This document shows positions 56,501 to 64,000 of a stretch of 64,000 nucleotides of DNA, one piece after another. The DNA lies in assembly GCF_018603435.1 (NCBI RefSeq), contig NZ_CP075682.1, positions 2,418,001 to 2,482,000 on the forward strand. The letters run 5' to 3'. Position 1 is the stretch's first letter. Every line of letters starts with the position of its first letter. The position numbers were made by a program, and so were the translations under genes. Under the pieces are notes generated by a model. It was not told the origin of the DNA, did no database searches, and saw only the letters and a program-made list of their open reading frames with translations. Source of the DNA: Chryseobacterium sp. ZHDP1. GTDB lineage: Bacteria; Bacteroidota; Bacteroidia; Flavobacteriales; Weeksellaceae.

Positions 56501-59500
56501 ATTTAAATGACTCTTCAAGTTTTGATGCTTCCAGATCACCTTTTAATTTATATGCCTGGCTTATGTTATATGCTTTTGAAGATTCTTCATTTTGCTGTAT
56601 CACCCAAAGTCTGTATTGGGTAGGACTTACAGGATAATATTGTGATTCTTCAACTTTAGGAATTGATATAAAACCCTCAGAATTTTTCTGTCTTGATAAA
56701 TATTTCGACAGCAGCTGAATTACAGGATTTTCCATAAAGTCTTTTATGGAAATGGTCTTATTGAAGGTGGTTTTAATTTTATTGATAATTCTTATCAAAA
56801 CCAAACTATGCCCACCCAGTTCAAAGAAATTATCTGTAACACTAATTTTATCAAGTCCCAGCATCTCTTCCCATATTTCTTTCAGCTGTCTCTCAACATC
56901 ATTACTAGGAGCTACATATTCATGCTTAATCAAATCTGATGATGTAACATCACGAAGCTTATCACGGTCTGTCTTTCCATTACCCGTTAAAGGAATACTT
57001 TCAAGCTCAACATAAAAGTTGGGAAGCATATAGGAAGGAAGTTTATTTTCCAGATAAGCAGACAGCGCTTTCTTATCCATATCGCCATCCACAACATAAT
57101 ACACCACAAGGCTCTGATCTCCTTCATGATCCTTAACTGCTGTTACCGCTGCTTTTATAGCATGGCTGTAAGAAAGAACATGGCTATCAATCTCCCCAAG
57201 CTCTATACGGTAACCCCTTATCTTAACCTGCTCGTCCGCTCTGCCCAGATATTCTATACTACCGTCTGAAAGCCACCGGCCAAGATCTCCCGTACGATAC
57301 ATATTACCCCCTGATCCATATGGATCAGCAACAAACTTCTCTAATGTTAGCTCTGGAAGATTTAAATACCCTTTAGAAACTCCTAATCCTGATATATAAA
57401 GTTCTCCGGGAACTCCAACCGGAACTAAATGCCCGTCAGCATCAAGGATATGAACCTGAGTATTGGATATGGGTTTACCTATGCTTACGGCTGAATCTAC
57501 GATCCGAGAGGCAATACATCCTATGGTGGTTTCTGTAGGTCCATATTCGTCGTATATTTCAATGTCTTCACGGAGGGAATACAGAGTACGGATATGATCA
57601 TTATGAAGCTTCTCTCCTCCTAAAATGACTTTTCGGATTTGAGATGATTTAATTTCCGCAGTCTTCAATAAGGAAATATGAGATGGAGTAAGTTTAAGAA
57701 TATCTACTTCTTTATGCTCAAGCATGGTAAGAAGACACTGTAAACTGTCATCATCAGGGCTTCCAAGGAAAAGCTTGCTCCCTCTTGTTAAAGAGCAGAA
57801 AATTGCAGTTCCAGACAAATCAAACGAAACAGAGGTAAACATACCCCAATTTCCCCGTTCATCAGCATTGAAATAAAAATTGTTACTCCATAAAACATAA
57901 TTGAGAAGATTGATATGGCTTACACAAACTCCTTTAGGATGACCTGTGGTTCCGGAAGTGTAAATTACATAAGCCGAATTATCACCTGTATTTACTTCAG
58001 ATGGATTTTCTTTGGAATAATCTTCTCTGCAATGATTGAATTCCAATAAAAATTTTTCATCTATTACGACTTTTGCATTGCTGTCACTGATGATATATTC
58101 TATTCTTTCTGCAGGATAATCTACATCGACAGGAACATAAGCTGCTCCTGATTTTAATATCCCCAGAATCGAAATAATCATATTCTCACTACGGGAAAGA
58201 TGCAGACAGATGAAATCCTCAGACACGATATGATAATGAGCCCTAAGGTAGTGAGCCAACTGATTGGATCGCTCATTCAACACCTCATAACTAAGCTCAA
58301 GCCCTTCAAATTCTAAAGCAACCGCTGAAGGAGTTTTCAAAACCTGTGATTCAAATAAACTTACAACGGTATCTCCAGAAGGAAACGCTACAGAAGTATT
58401 GTTAGCCAAGGCAGTGATTTTTTCATCGACCTGAGTTACAACTGCTTTTTGTTCGTGTAGTAATTGATGGTAAATCTTTTTGAATTGCTCCTCAATAAGT
58501 TCTTTTTCCAGTGGTGAAAAAACAGCACTATTATAATACAGATCTACCGTTAAATCTTCACCTGAATCGATAACAGTAAACTTACAGTCAAAAATATCCT
58601 GTACAGAGTATATATTAACGATGTCAATATTCGTATGATTCAAAACTTTTCTGGTGTCGATATATTCAAAACCGTATTTAAAATATACTTTGTTTTGTTT
58701 TTTCCTGTTTAAAGTAAAATAATCTGCCCAACTTTTTACATTTTCAATATCTTTTTCAATTCTTACCGCATTTTCCGATACAGTAAAACCAGAGGAATGG
58801 GCTTTAAGATTTAATGCTGACATAGAATTCACGTATCCTATGGTATGAATAAGCTCATCATATTGCCGGTTTTGATTTACATAGCCGATAGTAATTTCTT
58901 TATCATCAGTTTTATAAACAGAAAGATAATTATTTAAACATAATACTAAATAAGTCTCTACGCGTAAGTTAAAGTTATCCAGTCTTTTTATTAGATCAGA
59001 GTAGTTTTCTTTATTGACAGAAATTATATTTTTTCTTTCCGGAGTAAAAACTTCAGCTTTCCCTCCAAATGGGATAACCTTATTTTCCGGCGTTGCGTTA
59101 TAAATTTCCCAAAACAACTTAGCATCCTCTTCAGGCTCCTCCAAAAGTTCATTTTGCCAGGAAGAAAAATTATAAAATTCTATTTTATTCTGGTGTTGAT
59201 ATTGGTCCGTCATCCTTTCCCTAATTTCTTTCAACAAATATAAGCCACTATATAAATCACCAAACAATGAATATAGACGAATAACGATATATTTAACATA
59301 TCCTGAAACTAATCCCAGCCCCACTCTAAGCGCTTTATCCTCCGAATATTTATAACGATGTCCGAAACCCGTCTGAACATCCCGCATAAAGCTCTCGTAA
59401 TCAACATCATAATCGTAGTGCCAGTCTTTTATTTCAATTTCTCCATCCTCTTCAAACTGAATAGTGCTTGTTAGATCATTTCTTGAAAATATTTTATATG

Positions 59501-59675
59501 ATAATACTTCGTGCTCTTTTATGGATTGATAAATTTGGGTAATAATGTCTTCCCTGGAATATTTATCTTCTATCTTTATAATAACCTGATTATAGAACTG
59601 GTCTAAATTATTTGATCCTACTGACAGCAAATTGATCTGATTTTCGGACAATTTATATCCTTTAACTTTCTCCAT
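53538..59675 (-). CDS. NRPS, inactive C-like domain-A(Asn)-PCP-C-A(Asn)-PCP
   Basis: A 2045-residue NRPS. The first ~420 residues have C-domain-like length and pattern ('[14 protein letters not shown]', '[12 protein letters not shown]', '[20 protein letters not shown]'), but the catalytic HHxxxDG is absent; the corresponding stretch reads '[19 protein letters not shown]' (about residue 138), so it cannot condense and may be a recruiting domain. Then A1 (about 430-930), PCP '[14 protein letters not shown]', an active C domain 'HHIICDGWS' (about 1147), A2 (about 1470-1970) and a terminal PCP '[14 protein letters not shown]'. Both A domains have pocket residues D-L-T-K-I-G-E-I-G, Asn-like; they are nearly identical in DNA as well (see repeats). 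No terminal C, TE or E is present. Confidence 0.92.
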   Translation of the reverse strand: MEKVKGYKLSENQINLLSVGSNNLDQFYNQVIIKIEDKYSREDIITQIYQSIKEHEVLSYKIFSRNDLTSTIQFEEDGEIEIKDWHYDYDVDYESFMRDVQTGFGHRYKYSEDKALRVGLGLVSGYVKYIVIRLYSLFGDLYSGLYLLKEIRERMTDQYQHQNKIEFYNFSSWQNELLEEPEEDAKLFWEIYNATPENKVIPFGGKAEVFTPERKNIISVNKENYSDLIKRLDNFNLRVETYLVLCLNNYLSVYKTDDKEITIGYVNQNRQYDELIHTIGYVNSMSALNLKAHSSGFTVSENAVRIEKDIENVKSWADYFTLNRKKQNKVYFKYGFEYIDTRKVLNHTNIDIVNIYSVQDIFDCKFTVIDSGEDLTVDLYYNSAVFSPLEKELIEEQFKKIYHQLLHEQKAVVTQVDEKITALANNTSVAFPSGDTVVSLFESQVLKTPSAVALEFEGLELSYEVLNERSNQLAHYLRAHYHIVSEDFICLHLSRSENMIISILGILKSGAAYVPVDVDYPAERIEYIISDSNAKVVIDEKFLLEFNHCREDYSKENPSEVNTGDNSAYVIYTSGTTGHPKGVCVSHINLLNYVLWSNNFYFNADERGNWGMFTSVSFDLSGTAIFCSLTRGSKLFLGSPDDDSLQCLLTMLEHKEVDILKLTPSHISLLKTAEIKSSQIRKVILGGEKLHNDHIRTLYSLREDIEIYDEYGPTETTIGCIASRIVDSAVSIGKPISNTQVHILDADGHLVPVGVPGELYISGLGVSKGYLNLPELTLEKFVADPYGSGGNMYRTGDLGRWLSDGSIEYLGRADEQVKIRGYRIELGEIDSHVLSYSHAIKAAVTAVKDHEGDQSLVVYYVVDGDMDKKALSAYLENKLPSYMLPNFYVELESIPLTGNGKTDRDKLRDVTSSDLIKHEYVAPSNDVERQLKEIWEEMLGLDKISVTDNFFELGGHSLVLIRIINKIKTTFNKTISIKDFMENPVIQLLSKYLSRQKNSEGFISIPKVEESQYYPVSPTQYRLWVIQQNEESSKAYNISQAYKLKGDLEASKLEESFKYLINRYEILRTVFVNIDDTVYQQILPFETVNFTIDTVDLSSSQDKKMELTAFLNAKEIEFKLNEFPLFKIHLIKMNSNEHILWFNIHHIICDGWSNNLFASEIIKVYNSLFKNEEINMTALNIQYKDYADWINKKNIEGFKEYWQKSLSGNIQKIEMPFSKKRNKQQTYNGDTAQFLIGGDDMADIRELLNKNNISLFTYLVACVKALLYKYTKQSDIIVGTSFSGRNHPDLENQLGLFLNTLPLRSVISKEDTFDSFIKKEKKIITEAFDNGDYPFEQMLSDINYQRDISRSALFDVAVVLNNYNSIFLSEKSDTIDGLMIESYQIEYGIAKTDIEFSFSESDSGLSAVILYNVDLYDKEAIGKTMNHLKNIIQNSIKYPDLPLQELEYLSPEEKKQLITDFNNTSVAFPSGDTVVSLFESQVLKTPSAVALEFEGLELSYEVLNERSNQLAHYLRAHYHIVSEDFICLHLSRSENMIISILGILKSGAAYVPVDVDYPAERIEYIISDSNAKVVIDEKFLLEFNHCREDYSKENPSEVNTGDNSAYVIYTSGTTGHPKGVCVSHINLLNYVLWSNNFYFNADERGNWGMFTSVSFDLSGTAIFCSLTRGSKLFLGSPDDDSLQCLLTMLEHKEVDILKLTPSHISLLKTAEIKSSQIRKVILGGEKLHNDHIRTLYSLREDIEIYDEYGPTETTIGCIASRIVDSAVSIGKPISNTQVHILDADGHLVPVGVPGELYISGLGVSKGYLNLPELTLEKFVADPYGSGGNMYRTGDLGRWLSDGSIEYLGRADEQVKIRGYRIELGEIDSHVLSYSHAIKAAVTAVKDHEGDQSLVVYYVVDGDMDKKALSAYLENKLPSYMLPNFYVELESIPLTGNGKTDRDKLRDVTSSDLIKHEYVAPSNDVERQLKEIWEEMLGLDNISVTDNFFELGGNSMNAIRIIGEIQKRLNKLLKINVFLEKPTISELALIISEMEDKEEDVFRTII
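53700..55293. repeat. Near-identical A-PCP duplication, copy 2
   Basis: A 1594-bp block that matches 56811-58404 at an offset of 3111 bases. Comparing by eye I find about three substitutions, of which one changes an amino acid (Asn/Lys near the PCP). The block covers the whole A domain, its linker and the start of the PCP, ending exactly at the Gly-Gly just before the phosphopantetheine Ser. Flanking sequence is unrelated on both sides. Confidence 0.9.
56811..58404. repeat. Near-identical A-PCP duplication, copy 1
   Basis: Mate of 53700-55293. The two blocks encode adenylation domains with the same predicted specificity in successive modules of the same NRPS. Identity this high points to a very recent duplication or to gene conversion. 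It is also a place where an assembly could collapse or misjoin. Confidence 0.9.
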
Positions 59676-59700
59676 TTATTTAATATATTTTCATATGAAA

Positions 59701-60687
59701 TTAGCACATAGAAACAATGATTTTTCTTTCTCCTTCGTATGAATTTCTTCCGTGAGAAGATAGATAATTATCCAGAAACAGTACATCTCCTTTTTCCCAC
59801 GGGAAATATACTGTTCCTTTCTTATAAGCTTCATACAGCTCAGTATATTCTTCTTTTGTAAACTCCTGTCCATCTCCAAAATAAGTATTATTGGGGAGTT
59901 CATCATCAGAATCTATAGCTGACAATAATATTTCGTCGTAACTGTATCTGTTGAAAAACATTCCGTGATTAAACCATATTAATTCTTTACTGACAGGATG
60001 CTCAATAATAGCTTTCTTTTTCCAAGTAACCACCAAATCATCTTCATCCAGCCAATTATAAGAAATACCATTCTTTTCACACTCTCTTTCTACTTCATTT
60101 TTATCTGTTGTTTGAAAAACTTCTTGCCATGGCAAACCTAACAAGCCATTCATTCTTCTTTTATAAAGAATTCCTTTTTCCATAAACTTATTTTTAATTT
60201 CTTCACTTATATTCCCCAGTACTCTTCTGTTATCTGCTATAGGTGTTTCCCCTTTTAATGATGCAGGCTGAATACAGCAAAATATAATCTTATCTGGCGG
60301 TGATGGTGCATATGAATGCTCGCTATGCATATTGATACTGTAACTATTAGGATAAGTTGTTGAAACATATACGTTATTCATTATTGAATACCTAGGTGAA
60401 GAGCGGAACTTATATTCTAAAGCTGGCTTTTCAAAAACTGAAACCAAATCTTGAAATTTTTCTGCAGTATCAATATTAAATCCTCTACATAATATGGCTC
60501 CATACTCTAATAAATGTTTATCGAAATATTCGCTGTTTTCTTTAAGCCAATCTTTTAAATTAATATTAGAATCCGATGCCTGAACTACAAAAGGATATTT
60601 TTCTTCATTTATAAAATCTTTTAAAATATTATCGTCTGAAGATACTGGAGTATTGTTCTGGTTTTTTAATTTGCTTAATCTGTCCAT
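59701..60687 (-). CDS. TauD/SyrP-like Fe(II)/2-oxoglutarate oxygenase
   Basis: A 328-residue member of the TauD superfamily, of the SyrP/AmbC/SyrB-associated type that beta-hydroxylates amino acids in NRPS pathways. The metal-binding H-x-E is in 'NMHSEHSYAPSPP' (about residues 119-121), where Glu replaces the usual Asp. The distal His is in 'FLDNYLSSHGRNSYEGERKI' (about 309), and the Arg that binds 2-oxoglutarate is in the same stretch. The gene is packed between two NRPS genes (gaps of 25 and 5 bases), so it acts on the pathway; free Asn or PCP-bound Asn is plausible given the predicted A-domain specificities. The protein is close in length to AsnO of the CDA pathway, but assignment to free or bound substrate is not possible here. 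Confidence 0.85.
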   Translation of the reverse strand: MDRLSKLKNQNNTPVSSDDNILKDFINEEKYPFVVQASDSNINLKDWLKENSEYFDKHLLEYGAILCRGFNIDTAEKFQDLVSVFEKPALEYKFRSSPRYSIMNNVYVSTTYPNSYSINMHSEHSYAPSPPDKIIFCCIQPASLKGETPIADNRRVLGNISEEIKNKFMEKGILYKRRMNGLLGLPWQEVFQTTDKNEVERECEKNGISYNWLDEDDLVVTWKKKAIIEHPVSKELIWFNHGMFFNRYSYDEILLSAIDSDDELPNNTYFGDGQEFTKEEYTELYEAYKKGTVYFPWEKGDVLFLDNYLSSHGRNSYEGERKIIVSMC

Positions 60688-60692
60688 AATTG

Positions 60693-63600
60693 TTATTTTT
60701 TTATAAATGCACTTAGCTTTTTTGAATTTTTTTGTTTGATAAAATCAGCATCCATAGAGGTTATGATTTCTTTTATGTTTTGTTGAACAACTGCTTTAAA
60801 ATATATACTCTGCTTTTCTAACTTTTCTTTGGCTTCATGTAGTGGAAGATCAATATTATCTTTAAAAAACACTAAAATATCTTCGAATGTCTTTACAATA
60901 TTGGCAACTGAATAATCATCAAAAACATTTTTGTTATAATCAACCAAAATCCGCATGTCCTGTCCTGTAGGTAAAATTTCAAAATTAAAATCATAGGTAG
61001 TCTGTAAATGTAGATTAGACTTTTCTACTGTCATTTTATTAGATCCGCTGTTATTTGCTATATCATTGCTCATTAAAAAATTTTCGAATATGAGAATGTG
61101 ATTGATTAGATTTCTTTTCAACTGTATCTCTGCAAGACTGAGGTAATGGTGATCTGTACTTTTTATAGAATCCTCGTGAACTTTATTTAAAATACTTCGT
61201 GGAGTATCATTACTGTTAAAAATAACACGAATAGGAATGGTATTAATAAACAAACCTACCATACTTTCAATTCCTGATACTTCCGGAGGTCTTCCTGAGA
61301 CTACGGCTCCGAATATTATATCTTCAGAATGATTATAAGAACTCAACAAATAAGACCATGCTGCTTGCACATATGTATTCAGGGTCACTCCTAAATCCTG
61401 ACAGAACTTAACAAGTTCTTTGTATGTCGCACGGTTTATAAAAGAGACATGAGATGCTAGATCATATCCAATGTTTTCTTTTGGTTTCTCAAATGGAATA
61501 AGATTTGTTGAACTTAAACCATCAAGATATCTTCTCCAGTACTCCAAAGTAGAATCCCTGTTTACAGTACTTAGCCACTTAATATACGAAGAGTATTTTT
61601 CAGGTTCTGGTAGGGACAAAGTGTTTTCCTGCTGAAGGCTCTGTAAAATGGTTGAAAAATCATTGATTAAAATGCTCAGGCACCAACCATCCATAATGAT
61701 ATGGTGATGGCTCCAAATAAACTCATAGTAATCATCCAGTAATTCCACAACCATTAAACGCATCTGCGTCGGTTCTCCCAAATTAAAACCACGGTGTATA
61801 TCGTCATTTTTAATTGAAGCTAATTGATATCCCGATTCTAACTGTAAATGCATGAACTCGACACGAGCATTCTTATGAACAATCTGTAAAGGTACCTCCC
61901 AATAACGGTTCTCAAAAGAGGTTCGTAGAATTGTATAACGGTTAACCAATATACGAAACGCTTCTTCTACATGGGATAAATCCAGATCTACAGACTTAAT
62001 TCTATATGAAGTCTGCATAAAGTATGCAGAACTATTAGTATCTAACAGCCAATGGTAATACAATCCCTGCTGCATCGGTGAAAGCTCATAAATATCTTCT
62101 ACTTCTGAATCTTTACTCATTTCTGCAAGAGTAGTAAATGGCAATCTGTTATAGGTAAGATCTGAGGGAGTAAGCACCACTGATGAAGCTTCACTTTCTT
62201 TAATCATAGTTTCTAAATGGGTACGATAATAAGATAATAACCTTTCTATTGTACTTTCTTTAAATACTTTACCTGAGAAACGGATATGAATACTCATCTC
62301 GCCGTTTACCGTCATGCCGGAAACATCTAGTAAAATATCGGTTAAAAGGTTATCGCGGGAAACCGGTGAGCCAATGTATTCTGATGAATAGCTCAATATA
62401 GAAGAAGTTATAGCTTCTGTACCTGAATCACCAGCTCCTATATCATTAAAGTCTCCTAAATAATTAAATAAAACACTCGCTTTGGACACAGAAAGAATCT
62501 CTTGCTGTAGATAATGGAGCACACCATAACCAATTCCTTTATTGGGAATACGGCGTAAACTTTCTTTTACACTTACCAAAGATGGCTGGCTCTCATCACT
62601 GATATCAAGACTAAAAGGATATACACTGGTAAACCAACCTATTGTTCGGCTGAGATCAAGACCAGTCTTCATTACTTCTCTACCATGACCTTCCATTAGA
62701 ACTTTAGTAGTTCTTACACCAAAATAGTCTTGTAACGCTAATCCTAAACCAGTCAGTAAAACATCATTAATATCCGCATTATATTTCCTTCCCGCACGGG
62801 TCTGTAATAATTTTGTAGTTTCTGATGTTAAAGTAAAGCCAAGCGTATTTTCTAAAATAGTCTTCCCTAATACCGGATAATCCGTCACAATAGTATCATA
62901 CTGTTTAGACTCTACTCCTTCCCAATATAAACGTTCTTTAGAGAGTTCTAAGCTCCTGCTGTATTCATCTAAAGCTTTTCCCCAATTTTGGAAAGAATCT
63001 GTTTTGGTCGGAAGATCAAATGATAAGCCCAGAACTACGGACTCGTACAATCTTCCTAAATCTTCCAACAAGATACGCCATGATACTCCATCAATTACCA
63101 AGTGATGAACCACTAATATAATACGATCTCCATCTTTCATGGAAACATGTCCAACATTAAATAAAATACCCGAACTTATATCAATATTGCTTTGAAGATT
63201 TTCTCCTATCTTTTGTAGACTTTCAAGTTCTTCTGATTTGCTTGATGCGCTTGTTCTTAAGTCAAAATACTCAAAACTATAATGTTTAGAAGTAGCATCT
63301 GCATTAAATTGGGTCCAGATACCTTCCACATTGTTATAGACCATTCTCAATGCATCATGATGTTCAACAAGACGTTTTATAGAAGCTTCCAAAGAAGAGA
63401 ATGAAAGCCGCTGTATACTTTTTAAAATAACAGATTGGTTATAATGGCTTTTGTTAACTATGTCTTCACTCTCAAAGAAATATCTTTGGATAGGGGTTAA
63501 AATAGAGGTGCCTGTGACGGCTGACTGATCAATCAAAACCACTTCACTCGTTATATAACGAGACAGATCCTCTAATACAGGATATTGTAGAATGTGTTCT

Positions 63601-64000
63601 ACCTTAAGGCTATAGCCTTGCTGGCGTAGTCTTGATACAATTTGAATTGATTTTATTGAATCTCCCCCTAGATTATAAAAATTGTCCTTGATACTTATTG
63701 ATTCATACTTAAGCACCTGTGCGCAGACTTCTACCAAAATACGCTGATGTACTGTAACCGGGGCTACATATTCATTCTTAATTAAATCTTTTGACAATAC
63801 TGCAGGAAGATTATTACGATCAATCTTACCATTATTTGTCAATGGAATACTCTCTAGCTCTACATAAAAACCCGGAAGCATATACTGGGGAAGCTTTCCT
63901 GCAAGATATTGTGATAAATCATGCTTATCTATCGGGGAGCCGGAAACATAATATACCACCAGAATCTTATCTCCTCCATGTTCCTTAACTTCCGTAACTA
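60693..64000 (-). CDS. NRPS, 5' end outside window: ...A-PCP-E-C
   Basis: The end of a larger NRPS whose N-terminus lies beyond base 64000. The reading frame stays open to the edge, and residues there ('EVKEHGGDKILVVYYV') continue the adenylation C-terminal subdomain. Visible are the last part of the A domain ('GKIDRN' A10 motif), PCP 'FYNLGGDSIKSIQI' (about residue 110 from the edge), E domain 'VHHLVIDGVSWRIL' (about 300) and a C domain 'SHHHIIMDGWCL' (about 768). The A-domain pocket is outside the window, so its substrate is unknown. The protein ends in a C domain that should take a D-aminoacyl donor and hand it to the first A-PCP of the next NRPS (53538-59675), whose own C-like domain is inactive. 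Confidence 0.9.
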   Translation of the reverse strand, partial: VTEVKEHGGDKILVVYYVSGSPIDKHDLSQYLAGKLPQYMLPGFYVELESIPLTNNGKIDRNNLPAVLSKDLIKNEYVAPVTVHQRILVEVCAQVLKYESISIKDNFYNLGGDSIKSIQIVSRLRQQGYSLKVEHILQYPVLEDLSRYITSEVVLIDQSAVTGTSILTPIQRYFFESEDIVNKSHYNQSVILKSIQRLSFSSLEASIKRLVEHHDALRMVYNNVEGIWTQFNADATSKHYSFEYFDLRTSASSKSEELESLQKIGENLQSNIDISSGILFNVGHVSMKDGDRIILVVHHLVIDGVSWRILLEDLGRLYESVVLGLSFDLPTKTDSFQNWGKALDEYSRSLELSKERLYWEGVESKQYDTIVTDYPVLGKTILENTLGFTLTSETTKLLQTRAGRKYNADINDVLLTGLGLALQDYFGVRTTKVLMEGHGREVMKTGLDLSRTIGWFTSVYPFSLDISDESQPSLVSVKESLRRIPNKGIGYGVLHYLQQEILSVSKASVLFNYLGDFNDIGAGDSGTEAITSSILSYSSEYIGSPVSRDNLLTDILLDVSGMTVNGEMSIHIRFSGKVFKESTIERLLSYYRTHLETMIKESEASSVVLTPSDLTYNRLPFTTLAEMSKDSEVEDIYELSPMQQGLYYHWLLDTNSSAYFMQTSYRIKSVDLDLSHVEEAFRILVNRYTILRTSFENRYWEVPLQIVHKNARVEFMHLQLESGYQLASIKNDDIHRGFNLGEPTQMRLMVVELLDDYYEFIWSHHHIIMDGWCLSILINDFSTILQSLQQENTLSLPEPEKYSSYIKWLSTVNRDSTLEYWRRYLDGLSSTNLIPFEKPKENIGYDLASHVSFINRATYKELVKFCQDLGVTLNTYVQAAWSYLLSSYNHSEDIIFGAVVSGRPPEVSGIESMVGLFINTIPIRVIFNSNDTPRSILNKVHEDSIKSTDHHYLSLAEIQLKRNLINHILIFENFLMSNDIANNSGSNKMTVEKSNLHLQTTYDFNFEILPTGQDMRILVDYNKNVFDDYSVANIVKTFEDILVFFKDNIDLPLHEAKEKLEKQSIYFKAVVQQNIKEIITSMDADFIKQKNSKKLSAFIKK

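Noticed and set aside
53545..57015. Plus-strand ORFs inside the NRPS genes that are repeated in two places.
   Set aside because: They are antisense to the PCP/A10 region, repeat because the A-PCP block is duplicated, and show no domain or codon pattern of their own.

Overview
The window looks like chromosomal DNA of a Bacteroidota member of the Flavobacteriia, most likely Chryseobacterium or a close relative. The evidence is the low GC content, type IX secretion C-terminal sorting domains, promoters with the TTTG / TAnnTTTG pattern, a long NusB, a DUF3276/PUR-type protein and a TonB-dependent receptor of the regulatory-domain plus barrel type. The genus is an inference; no rRNA gene is present.

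Layout. 1-2011 (+) is a small set of genes: an SDR oxidoreductase cut by the window edge, a four-helix membrane protein and an AraC-type regulator. 2004-3214 (-) holds an unknown protein and a second SDR. 3288-3733 is a tandem/inverted repeat array without genes. 3871-5676 (-) is a housekeeping operon (nusB, a DUF1573 lipoprotein, yajC) that ends at a strong terminator. 5768-7864 (+) holds an ABC exporter and a PUR-domain protein. 8058-18897 (-) is a giant SpvB/FG-GAP/RHS protein with a variable C-terminal tip, followed by two tandem-duplicated small membrane proteins that look like immunity proteins. 19012-24516 (-) holds two secreted type IX cargo proteins (one a subtilase) and a tail-fibre-like surface protein.

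25108 to beyond 64000 (-) is a large natural-product locus whose genes are tightly spaced and all on one strand. In transcription order it reads: an NRPS (5' end outside the window, ...A-PCP-E-C); a TauD/SyrP-like Fe(II)/2-oxoglutarate oxygenase; a second NRPS (inactive C-like domain-A-PCP-C-A-PCP); a CmlA-type di-iron beta-hydroxylase; a third NRPS (TubC-type docking-C-A-PCP-E-C-A-PCP-E-C-like); a TonB-dependent receptor; a GT1-type glycosyltransferase; a type II thioesterase; a cyclic-peptide-type ABC exporter; a fourth NRPS (C-A-PCP-C); an Sfp-type phosphopantetheinyl transferase; a membrane-anchored S33-type peptidase; a DUF6734-like putative glycosyltransferase; a degenerate LanC-like protein; and, after a 0.5-kb gap, a 44-codon gene that resembles a Bacteroidota RiPP precursor. 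Adenylation pocket residues read by eye suggest Asn at three sites, Gly at one and an unassigned residue at another. With two epimerization domains after these sites, two different beta-hydroxylases and a glycosyltransferase, the inferred product is an Asn-rich, partly D-configured, probably beta-hydroxylated and possibly glycosylated peptide. No NRPS visible here carries a thioesterase domain; two end in condensation domains and one in a divergent condensation-like domain.

The points most worth following are the embedded RiPP-like genes at the end of the NRPS operon, the two hydroxylases beside an NRPS that starts with a dead C-like domain, a 1.6-kb near-identical A-PCP duplication, an apparent adenylation core swap, and the RHS toxin tip with twin immunity candidates.
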